Both the position numbers and the translations under genes were made by a program. Below the pieces are notes generated by a model, which had not been told where the DNA came from, searched no databases, and was given only the letters and a program-made list of their open reading frames with translations. Shown piece by piece: positions 1-7,313 of a DNA stretch of 44,576 nt. The stretch is taken from contig CALHLC010000027.1 in NCBI GenBank assembly GCA_938034385.1, positions 1 through 44,576 on the forward strand. Reading direction: 5' to 3'. The stretch is from an uncultured Bacteriovoracaceae bacterium (GTDB lineage Bacteria; Bdellovibrionota; Bacteriovoracia; Bacteriovoracales; Bacteriovoracaceae). Each line of letters begins with the position of its first letter. Within the stretch, counting starts at the first letter, position 1.

Positions 1-12
1 AGGAGTGCAAAT

Positions 13-621
13 ATGATATATGAAACAGCATTTGTTTTAAAGCCATCTTCTACTGATGATGTCGGAACTAAAGTCAAAGGACTAGTAACGGCAGCTATTA
101 CTGAAGCAGGCGGAGAAGTTTTAATTAATGAAGATTGGGGATTGAGAAATTTTGCTCAAGCCACAAGTAAAGGTGAAACTAAAGGTAAGTTCTATTACCT
201 AATGTATTCTTCAGACGGGAAATCAAACACTGAGATTGAAAGAAGAATGAAGCTTTCAGAGGAAACTTTGAAGTGGATTGTTGTAAAGCTTGGTGATGAT
301 AAGAACAAGGAAAACATTGTAAAGAATCACAGAAATCCAAACAATGAAGTTGTAGAAAAAGATGCAGGTAAAGCTGAAAAAGATAAAAGAAATTCAGCAA
401 AATCTAGATCTTGTTATTTCTCAGCAACCAAGACTAGACCTGATTGGAAAGATCCGATGAGTTATAAGTGGTTAGTAAATGAGTTTGGAAAAATTAATCC
501 AGGTAGAGTTACTGGTTTAAGACCAAGATATCAAAAGATGGCTACTACAGTGATTAAGCAAGCTAGAACGATGGGATTTATTTCTCACCTTTCTAACAGA
601 GTTTCTGAGCGAGTTCAGTAA
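13..621 (+). CDS. rpsF-rpsR: Ribosomal protein S6-S18 fusion
   Basis: Two small-subunit ribosomal proteins are encoded as one 202-residue chain. Residues 1-97 look like S6 (start MIYETAFVL, then TKGKFYYLMY). Residues 98-130 are a Lys/Asn/Glu-rich linker. Residues 131-200 look like S18, with the conserved core GKINPGRVTGLRPRYQ at 159-174 followed by IKQAR. In other bacteria S6 and S18 are separate neighbours that bind each other on the platform of the 30S subunit. No stop codon separates the two halves here and the frame is continuous. An AGGAG sequence at positions 1-5 gives good spacing to the ATG. The gene heads the cluster leading to L9 and DnaB. Both identities are clear; whether the chain is cleaved after synthesis cannot be seen. 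Confidence 0.93.
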   Translation: MIYETAFVLKPSSTDDVGTKVKGLVTAAITEAGGEVLINEDWGLRNFAQATSKGETKGKFYYLMYSSDGKSNTEIERRMKLSEETLKWIVVKLGDDKNKENIVKNHRNPNNEVVEKDAGKAEKDKRNSAKSRSCYFSATKTRPDWKDPMSYKWLVNEFGKINPGRVTGLRPRYQKMATTVIKQARTMGFISHLSNRVSERVQ

Positions 622-635
622 AAAGGTTATCTGGA

Positions 636-1616
636 TTGAAAGTAGAAACGCATTCACCTATTCAAAGTAATCAAAGTTACATGAAGCTTATGATGATGGG
701 GTTAATTTATTTCATATTTAATTATGGAATATTTACCGCTTTATTTGCTCCTATACCTTTGGTTGTTGCAGCTCTTAGTTTTGGAAGATCCAAAGCTTAC
801 GCGGTTGGAGCATTTTGCTTAGGTTGTATTTTTCTAGCTTCAATCTTTATCTTTCAATCTTATCAAGTTTTTTCTCTCGGAGTATTTTCTTATCTTGTTG
901 CAATAGGCGTTAGTGAGATGATGATTAGAGGAATTCATCCAATGAAATCTATTCTAATTCTAGGCTCAATAATTTGTGCGTTTTTTGCAATAACTACAAG
1001 TTTATCAATTAACCAAGGGTTTTCACCTGCAAGTTATATTGAAAACTCGTTAGTTGAGACTAAGAAACTAATCGTAGAGAATAAAGACTATCAAAAAAAT
1101 AAAGAAAACTTTAAGCCAGTGATGGAGTTTTTAAATACTCCTAAAGAGTCAGCGGCGATTGTTTTAAAAACAGTTCCACTATATGCTTATGCGGCAATAT
1201 TTTTAAGTATTTGGGGAATCTTTTATTTTATTTTGAAGTCTTATCATTTTTACTCTTTGCCCGAATATTTAAAATATTCTGAAGACGCTTTGAAGAACTT
1301 CAGAATGTCTGATTATTTTATCTTCCCAGTGGCGCTTTTTTTAGCACTTTATGTTTTTTCCGATAAACTTGGAGGAAATTGGGGGTATATCGGTCAAATA
1401 GGTCTTTTTTCTCTTGGAGTATTTTACTTCATGCAAGGGTTTGGAGTCTTAATGGCTTACCTTGATAATTTTAAGATAGTTGGATTTTTTAGAACATTTA
1501 TTGTGATTGCAATATTTGTTTTAGCACCTTTTTTTCTATGTTCACTTGGACTATTTGATACATGGTTTGATTTTAGAAAAAAAACAAAAAATAAATTAAG
1601 TAATAAGAAATTATAA
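636..1616 (+). CDS. DUF2232-like integral membrane protein
   Basis: This is a polytopic inner-membrane protein of unknown function with roughly eight hydrophobic segments spread over its 326 residues and a basic C-terminus. The start is a TTG 14 bases after the S6-S18 stop, preceded by AAGG, so translation is probably coupled. Position between rpsR and rplI is where DUF2232 (YybS-like) proteins occur in many delta-type proteobacteria and Firmicutes. The family call rests on that position, the length and the membrane topology rather than on a catalytic motif. A role in membrane or cell-envelope functions is only a guess. Confidence 0.7.
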   Translation: MKVETHSPIQSNQSYMKLMMMGLIYFIFNYGIFTALFAPIPLVVAALSFGRSKAYAVGAFCLGCIFLASIFIFQSYQVFSLGVFSYLVAIGVSEMMIRGIHPMKSILILGSIICAFFAITTSLSINQGFSPASYIENSLVETKKLIVENKDYQKNKENFKPVMEFLNTPKESAAIVLKTVPLYAYAAIFLSIWGIFYFILKSYHFYSLPEYLKYSEDALKNFRMSDYFIFPVALFLALYVFSDKLGGNWGYIGQIGLFSLGVFYFMQGFGVLMAYLDNFKIVGFFRTFIVIAIFVLAPFFLCSLGLFDTWFDFRKKTKNKLSNKKL

Positions 1617-1631
1617 AATTAGGAGTTTACG

Positions 1632-2231
1632 ATGAAAGTAATATTAACAGAAAAAGTAAAAAGTTTAGGAGGCGTTGGAGAGATTCATAACGTTAGTCCT
1701 GGATTTGCTAGAAATTTTCTTCTACCAAATAAGTTTGCAAAAATTGCAGATGAAGGTAATGAAAAAGCTCTTGCTGATCAAAAGAAAGCACTTGCTAAGA
1801 AAATCTCAGCTGAAAAAGGTGAAGCTGAAGGATTAAAAGCAAAGCTAAATGGTATCAGTGTAACTATAGAGAAAAAAGTTGGTGGAACAGGGAGATTATT
1901 TGGAACTGTAACAGGTAACGATTTATCTAAAGCATTAGAAAAAGAAGGTCTTAACGTTGAGAAGAGACAAATTCTTATTGAAAATCCAATTAAGCAATTA
2001 GGAACTTTTGAAGTTAAAGCTAAGCTTTTTTCTGAAGTTGAAGCTGTATTTAATGTTATAGTGAAAAAAGATGCTAAGCAGATTGAAGAAGATGCTAAGA
2101 AAGCTAAGCTTAAAAAAGAAGTTCAAGAGCATGAAGCACAAATGGCTAAAGCTGAAGCAGAAGCTGCTAAAGCAGAAGAAGCAAAAGCTGAAGGTAGCGA
2201 AGAAGCTAAAACTGAAGAAACTGATAAGTAA
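1632..2231 (+). CDS. rplI: 50S ribosomal protein L9 with charged C-terminal tail
   Basis: L9 binds 23S rRNA near the base of the L1 stalk and reaches across to neighbouring ribosomes. The N-terminal signature is clear (GGVGEIHNVSPGFARNFLLP, residues 13-32), followed by the long connecting helix and the C-terminal domain up to about residue 148. The protein is 199 residues, about 50 longer than usual. The extra tail (about 150-199) is Ala/Glu/Lys rich and probably forms a charged helix. AGGAG at 1621-1625 precedes the ATG. The gene lies 15 bases after the membrane protein and directly before dnaB. Confidence 0.96.
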   Translation: MKVILTEKVKSLGGVGEIHNVSPGFARNFLLPNKFAKIADEGNEKALADQKKALAKKISAEKGEAEGLKAKLNGISVTIEKKVGGTGRLFGTVTGNDLSKALEKEGLNVEKRQILIENPIKQLGTFEVKAKLFSEVEAVFNVIVKKDAKQIEEDAKKAKLKKEVQEHEAQMAKAEAEAAKAEEAKAEGSEEAKTEETDK

Positions 2232-2233
2232 TA

Positions 2234-3577
2234 ATGATTAAAGAGATGCCTCATGATTTATTGGCTGAAAAGTCACTCTTGGGGTGTCTCTTAATTGATT
2301 CTCATTGTTTTGATCTCATTAGTGAGAGCAATCTTGATGAGAAAGATTTCTACGACCCTAAATACCAACATGTTTTTAAAAGTATTCGAGAACTTCACGC
2401 AGCTTCAACTGCTATTGATTATGTCAGTGTTTGCTCTAAGCTTGATGATTTCGGAAAACTTGAATCTATTGGTGGAAAAAGCTTTATTTTAGACCTTATT
2501 GAAGATCAAGCATCAACTGCACACGTTGATCATTATGCAAAAATTGTAAAAGACAAAGCAGTGACTAGAGAAATCATTAGAACTGCTTCTCGAGTGATTG
2601 AAACTGGAACGAAGTTTAATGGAAACGTTGAAGATTTTATTTCTGATGTGGAAACAAATTTTTTCAAATTAACTTCTGAAACAAGAACAGGAAGTTTAAG
2701 ACATATTAAAACTTATTTGAAACAAAGCCTTAAGAGCTTAGAAGACGTAAGTCGTAAAAAAGGGGAGATCAGTGGTCTACCTACTGGTTATATGGCCCTT
2801 GATAAAAAACTTTTAGGACTTCAGCCTGGTCAGTTAGTTGTTATGGCAGCAAGACCTGGTGTTGGTAAGACATCTCTTGCTTTAAATATGATGGTGAATT
2901 CTGTTAAGCACACAGGATTACCAGCCGTTATTTTCTCACTGGAGATGTTAGGAGATGAATTAACAAATAGATTAATTAGCTCTGAAGCATCGGTTGATTC
3001 TGAACGAATGAGAACGAAAAACTTTTTAGATTCTGATCTTAGAAGTATTGGTAGTACGGTTCAAACTTTATCTCAATTGCCAATTCATATTAATGATAAT
3101 GCGTCAGTTAATATTTTTGATATTAAAAGTCAGTGTAGAAAAGTAAAAATGGAAGAAGGGTTAGGGATAATCGTGATCGATTACCTTCAACTTATGCAAG
3201 GTTCAAATAAATCTATTAGTCGTGAGCAACAGATTTCTGAAATCTCTAGGGGACTTAAAAACCTTGCTAAGGAACTGGGATGTCCTGTACTAGCACTGTC
3301 TCAGTTAAATAGAGCAGTTGAATCGAGACCTGACAAAAGACCTTTAATTTCAGACTTGAGAGAATCAGGTTCTATTGAGCAAGACGCCGATATTGTTATG
3401 ATGATTTATAGAGATGAGATGTATAACCCTGAATCTAAAGATAAAGGGATAGCTGAAGTTATTATTGCTAAAAACAGAGCAGGTGAGCGAGGTACGGCAA
3501 AACTGGCATGGATCGGATCTCAAACGAAATTTGCTTCTCTTTCTAGCAATTACGAAGATAATGAAACCACTCATTAA
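2234..3577 (+). CDS. dnaB: Replicative DNA helicase DnaB
   Basis: This is the hexameric ATP-driven helicase that unwinds DNA ahead of the replisome. The N-terminal domain (about 1-110) begins MPHDLLAEKSLLGCLL, typical of DnaB. The RecA-like domain has Walker A (ARPGVGKTS, residues 206-214), Walker B (IIVIDYLQLM, Asp316), and the conserved SQLNRAVESRPDKRP and LRESGSIEQDADIV stretches. Its 447 residues match the usual size and no intein is present. It starts two bases after the rplI stop and its TAA stop shares one base with the next ATG, so it belongs to the ribosomal protein operon. Confidence 0.97.
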   Translation: MIKEMPHDLLAEKSLLGCLLIDSHCFDLISESNLDEKDFYDPKYQHVFKSIRELHAASTAIDYVSVCSKLDDFGKLESIGGKSFILDLIEDQASTAHVDHYAKIVKDKAVTREIIRTASRVIETGTKFNGNVEDFISDVETNFFKLTSETRTGSLRHIKTYLKQSLKSLEDVSRKKGEISGLPTGYMALDKKLLGLQPGQLVVMAARPGVGKTSLALNMMVNSVKHTGLPAVIFSLEMLGDELTNRLISSEASVDSERMRTKNFLDSDLRSIGSTVQTLSQLPIHINDNASVNIFDIKSQCRKVKMEEGLGIIVIDYLQLMQGSNKSISREQQISEISRGLKNLAKELGCPVLALSQLNRAVESRPDKRPLISDLRESGSIEQDADIVMMIYRDEMYNPESKDKGIAEVIIAKNRAGERGTAKLAWIGSQTKFASLSSNYEDNETTH

Positions 3578-4767
3578 TGATTAATATATTAGACACATTA
3601 CATTCATCCTTTTATTTCTCAAATAAGAAAAAGCATCTTATTTGTTATGATCCGCAAATTGCTTATATCTATTATAGAGATCATAGAGTGAATTTAATCA
3701 CTGGGGCACAAGAGCAATACTCTATTACTCAATATATAAAAGAGTTAAAGACAAAAAGAATTAATAAAAAAAGAAAATTTCCTCAGGTTACTCATTTTTT
3801 CTATGAGTTTGGACATTTTTTTAATACTAAAGTTGAGGTAGATGATAAGACACCCTTAGTAGCAACAATGATTTATGGGAAACATAGATTTTATGAATAT
3901 CAACTAGGTTTAAAAAAGAAAGTTATTAATGATAAAACGATAAAAAAAATAGACTTTGATAGCTATAAAGAAAACTTTGAATATATTCAAGATAATTTAA
4001 AACAAGGTAATTGCTACCAAGTAAATTTCACCACTAAAGATTCAGCGGATATAAATGAATCGACCACTCATCAAGATATTATTGAAAAATTTTATAATAG
4101 TAATAAGAAACTAAGTGCTTATGCTCACCACTCATACATTCCATACTTGAATAAATTATTTTTAAGCAACTCACCTGAATGCTTATTTCAAGTTTATGAA
4201 AAGAAAAATCATTTCTCTGTACATGCACTCCCTATAAAAGGGACTATTAGTAAAAAAGTTGAAAACGCTAAAGAGGTTCTTTTAAGTTCTATGAAAGATC
4301 AAGGTGAACTATATATGATCATTGATCTTCTTAGGAATGATCTTGCTAAAATTCACTTGCCTGCTTCTAAAGTATTATTTAAAAAGAAAATCTTAGAAGT
4401 ACCAGGTCTCTATCATTTATATTCTAGAATCAAAGTAAACGTGACTAAAGAGATTACACTTTATGATCTTATCAATGCTCTTTTTCCGGGAGGGAGTATT
4501 ACTGGGGCCCCAAAGAAAAAGGTCATGGAAATCATTGATGATATAGAAGTAGGCAATAGAGGAATATATTGTGGATCAACATATTTTGATTTTCAGAAAA
4601 TAAAAACAGCCAGTATTAATATTCGAACGGCCGATATTGATTTCAAAAAGAATAAATGTATTTATGGAACGGGTGGAGGAATCACTCTTAAAAGTAAGGT
4701 AAAACAAGAATTCGAAGAAATAGATATGAAAAGAGAGAGCTTTTACACATTATTAAATAAAAAATAA
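3577..4767 (+). CDS. pabB: Aminodeoxychorismate synthase component I
   Basis: This chorismate-using enzyme makes 4-amino-4-deoxychorismate for p-aminobenzoate and folate synthesis. It has the chorismate-binding fold: LSNSPECLFQV (about 197-207), PIKGT (219-223), IIDLLRNDL (248-256), GGSITGAPKKKVMEII (305-320) and RGIYCGSTYF (328-337). The lysine of PIKGT is the residue that marks PabB; anthranilate synthase TrpE has Ala there. The 396-residue length fits a PabB lacking much of the N-terminal domain. No glutamine amidotransferase (pabA) or lyase (pabC) gene is next to it. The start overlaps the dnaB stop by one base (TAATG), which suggests coupled translation. Confidence 0.87.
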   Translation: MINILDTLHSSFYFSNKKKHLICYDPQIAYIYYRDHRVNLITGAQEQYSITQYIKELKTKRINKKRKFPQVTHFFYEFGHFFNTKVEVDDKTPLVATMIYGKHRFYEYQLGLKKKVINDKTIKKIDFDSYKENFEYIQDNLKQGNCYQVNFTTKDSADINESTTHQDIIEKFYNSNKKLSAYAHHSYIPYLNKLFLSNSPECLFQVYEKKNHFSVHALPIKGTISKKVENAKEVLLSSMKDQGELYMIIDLLRNDLAKIHLPASKVLFKKKILEVPGLYHLYSRIKVNVTKEITLYDLINALFPGGSITGAPKKKVMEIIDDIEVGNRGIYCGSTYFDFQKIKTASINIRTADIDFKKNKCIYGTGGGITLKSKVKQEFEEIDMKRESFYTLLNKK

Positions 4768-4849
4768 TTACGTGATTTGACAACCATCCACTAAAATTCA
4801 GACAATTATATACTAGTTAATTACTAATCTTGATACGGAGGTCAAGGCA

Positions 4850-5056
4850 GTGAAGTTAAACACGGACAGTTTTAAAAATTTATTTACCAAGAAGAGTCTA
4901 GATTCTATTAGATCTGGTATGATGTCGCTTATTGATCTCGAATATTATAAGAATTTCGTCTCAAAGTCAGACCTTTATGAGAAAAGAAAATCTATGATGA
5001 GCTATTTAGATAAGTCTCAATTCCTAAAAAAAGACGACGATCAAAATAAGAATTAA
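4850..5056 (+). CDS. Small basic hypothetical protein (68 aa)
   Basis: I do not recognise this protein. It is a soluble, Lys/Ser/Asp-rich 68-residue chain with no membrane segment and likely helical content (SLDSIRSGMMSLIDLEYYK). It is supported by a strong GGAGGT at 4837-4842 placed seven bases before a GTG start. It stands alone between pabB and the convergent small lipoprotein gene, whose stop lies at the next base. The strong ribosome-binding site is the main reason to accept it as a gene. Confidence 0.6.
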   Translation: MKLNTDSFKNLFTKKSLDSIRSGMMSLIDLEYYKNFVSKSDLYEKRKSMMSYLDKSQFLKKDDDQNKN

Positions 5057-5317
5057 TCATTCTTTACAAGTATCAAGATTTTTTTCATCGTTAATAATCT
5101 CATAATTTCCACTAAATAATTTCTCTAATGAGCAGTATTGACCATCTCTTACTGTAACTATTACATGATCACTTTCCACCTGATCAATAGGGTAATAATT
5201 AACGATTAAACTTCTTTCTTGTTTTGAATTAGCGACTATTTTGACAGTGTAAACCTTTGGATTTTGAGCACAACTTATTATAATTGAGTGTATGATAGTA
5301 ATAAGTAGTAATTTCAT
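5057..5317 (-). CDS. Small predicted lipoprotein (86 aa)
   Basis: The N-terminus MKLLLITIIHSIIISC has a lysine, a hydrophobic core and a lipobox-like IISC, so the protein is probably lipidated. The remaining ~70 residues are soluble with two further cysteines. I chose the internal ATG because it gives a standard signal peptide; the frame also starts 13 codons upstream at 5356. Neither start has a clear Shine-Dalgarno sequence. The function is unknown. The gene converges on the 68-residue gene with no gap. Confidence 0.5.
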   Translation of the reverse strand: MKLLLITIIHSIIISCAQNPKVYTVKIVANSKQERSLIVNYYPIDQVESDHVIVTVRDGQYCSLEKLFSGNYEIINDEKNLDTCKE

Positions 5318-5456
5318 GAAAATAAGGTAGCCCAAAATTAAGATTTTTAAAAGCATTAAAAATTCTATTCAAGTCCTATCTAATCAAGGACGATTTTTTG
5401 GAGTCTTTAGATTAATAAATATTTTTTTTTTCTTCTTAGGAACAAGCTATTGTTCT

Positions 5457-6983
5457 ATGTTACTTACTTATAATGGTAGAAGTCCCGTAAATATTTTCTA
5501 TGTTTTCTTTTTCTTTATATTTTTACAATTTATAGGAAGCCTTTTTTTACTCTTTACCTTTGGATTTTTCAATAAAAACCCAATATTTATATTCTTTAAG
5601 AAAATGTTTTTAAAACTCTTATCAATGTTAGGAGTAATGGAAGAACTTGTTACAGATGAGCTTATGAGAAAAGAGTTTCTCTTAAATGGGATTCTATTCT
5701 CTTTAGGTGGGATCTTAGCTATCGTTCTTAAGGTCTTCTTCTCAGATGTTGTTTTCGGATGGAGCTCTTCTGTTAATATCTCAGTTGAATCCATTAAGAG
5801 TATAATTGATTTTATATCTATACCGTGGGTATGGTTTTGGAAAAGTGCTGTTCCTAGTTTTGATCTTATTAAAGAATCAAATTATTTTAGAGTGAACTCT
5901 AAATTCTACTTAGATGAAATACGTAGTATGCAACAAATCAAAAGTCTTGGGCAATGGTGGGAGTTTTTTGTTGCAAGTATTGTTTTTTATGGGATTCTTC
6001 CTCGTCTTATAAGTTGGTTGTTTTTGATACTTAGGCCATCGAAAGTTAAAAAGAAGTTTAAGAAAAGTTTTTTTAACTTCCAATCTCAAGAGGTTTTAGA
6101 TTTATTTAAGCTTGATGAGGATGAAACAAATTTCTTTCAATCAGTAGCGTACTTATTAATCGAAAATGATGTTCGTTTTGAAAAAGATAAAGAGTTGAAA
6201 ATCAAAAAAGAAAAGTGGTTAAAGAAATTTGATATAGAATTCAAGAAAAATGAAAAACAAGTCCGTTATAACTTTGAAGAAGTTAGTAGTCTCCTGAGAT
6301 CTAGAATCCCTAGAAAGAGTATTAAAAATCTTGTTATGTTTTGTGAATTATTAACTTTTGAGTCTTATGATAGTGTCAAAGACAGGAAAGTTAAATTTAA
6401 TGACAAACAAGGGTTAAATTATCTGTCTCGATTAATAAGCTTAAATGATATTGAATCTTCCACTTTAATTGATTTTTCAGATAGACTACAAGTCAATATT
6501 CAAGAAAATACACCTTCAGGGATCTTGAAATCATGGTTTGGAGTTGCTTTATTAAGTGGTGCTGCTATCGCACTAACAGGTGGAGTAGGTTTAGCAGCAG
6601 TTAAGATTTTTAGTATAATGGGGATAGCAGCCAGGACAGCAGGGCTTGTACAAATTGGGGGAGGATTATTAAATTTCCTTGGATTTGAAGAGGAAAAAAA
6701 TCTTATAGTCATGGGAAGTGGAAATATTTTAGGAGGCCTTAAAGAGTCTTTTGATGAATTAGTCTATGAGAAATACTTAAAGACTGATTCGATAGTACTT
6801 AGAGATTTAAGTAAGCTAGAAACCTATATCGAATATAAGTTTTTTGATGAAGAACTTTTCGAGAAATTAAGACCGAGTATTGTTAATCACTTGAATAATT
6901 TAAAAAATGATATACTCGGTTTTAAGTCGACTCATTCCATTCATGTTTCTAAATATATAAATAGCTTAATCAACTCCTTATAG
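5457..6983 (+). CDS. DUF2868-like membrane protein, start uncertain
   Basis: The N-terminal half has several membrane segments and the hallmarks I associate with DUF2868: SPVNIFYV, VVFGWSSSVNI, ISIPWVWFWKSAVPSF, and WWEFFVASIVFYGILPRLISW. The second half is soluble and charged, then has a Gly/Ala-rich hydrophobic stretch (WFGVALLSGAAIALTGGVGL) and a helical C-terminus. DUF2868 proteins usually sit beside a DUF3482 GTPase; none is present here and I see no P-loop. The frame stays open upstream to 5331, and that extension reads like the missing first membrane helix, but it contains no ATG, GTG or TTG. The only in-frame upstream ATG (5316) is followed four codons later by TAG. The real start is therefore unresolved. 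Confidence 0.75.
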   Translation: MLLTYNGRSPVNIFYVFFFFIFLQFIGSLFLLFTFGFFNKNPIFIFFKKMFLKLLSMLGVMEELVTDELMRKEFLLNGILFSLGGILAIVLKVFFSDVVFGWSSSVNISVESIKSIIDFISIPWVWFWKSAVPSFDLIKESNYFRVNSKFYLDEIRSMQQIKSLGQWWEFFVASIVFYGILPRLISWLFLILRPSKVKKKFKKSFFNFQSQEVLDLFKLDEDETNFFQSVAYLLIENDVRFEKDKELKIKKEKWLKKFDIEFKKNEKQVRYNFEEVSSLLRSRIPRKSIKNLVMFCELLTFESYDSVKDRKVKFNDKQGLNYLSRLISLNDIESSTLIDFSDRLQVNIQENTPSGILKSWFGVALLSGAAIALTGGVGLAAVKIFSIMGIAARTAGLVQIGGGLLNFLGFEEEKNLIVMGSGNILGGLKESFDELVYEKYLKTDSIVLRDLSKLETYIEYKFFDEELFEKLRPSIVNHLNNLKNDILGFKSTHSIHVSKYINSLINSL

Positions 6984-6989
6984 ATCTAC

Positions 6990-7010
6990 AGGCAGGGATT
7001 GCCTTTAATA
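6990..7010 (+). terminator. Weak hairpin after the DUF2868 gene
   Basis: A five-base-pair stem, AGGCA/TGCCT, encloses the loop GGGAT and is followed by TTAATA. It lies seven bases after the stop codon. The stem is short and the T tract poor, so it may be a weak terminator or chance. Confidence 0.3.
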
Positions 7011-7043
7011 CTGGGGATTTAGGATCTAGATTATAATAGAAAT

Positions 7044-7313
7044 ATGATCATTCGAAGTTTTGAATTTCTTTTCCTGGCTGTTTCACTCTTAAATTTCGTG
7101 TATATGAATCTTTATTGGAAGTCTATGATAAGCTATGATCGCTTACGCCATGGTGTAGGAGTTATGTTTTTTCTAGCTTGCTTTTTTCAACTAAAATTAG
7201 TGACAGACTTGAATCCATTAATGTTTTCACTTGGTGTTATTTTCGTTTATATCAATGTTGTTCATTATGCTTTGTTTTTTACTTTCAGAGAAAGAGTAGA
7301 ACAAAAAGATTAA
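7044..7313 (+). CDS. Small membrane protein (89 aa)
   Basis: This 89-residue protein has about three hydrophobic segments (residues ~5-23, ~38-52 and ~58-80) and a charged C-terminus (FRERVEQKD). I do not recognise the family. It has no clear Shine-Dalgarno sequence. Its stop codon overlaps the stop of the convergent helicase gene by four bases. Confidence 0.6.
   Translation: MIIRSFEFLFLAVSLLNFVYMNLYWKSMISYDRLRHGVGVMFFLACFFQLKLVTDLNPLMFSLGVIFVYINVVHYALFFTFRERVEQKD

Noticed and set aside
4786-4820. TTGACA and TATACT before the 68-residue gene as a promoter.
   Set aside because: The spacing is about 26 bases, too long for a sigma-70 pair.
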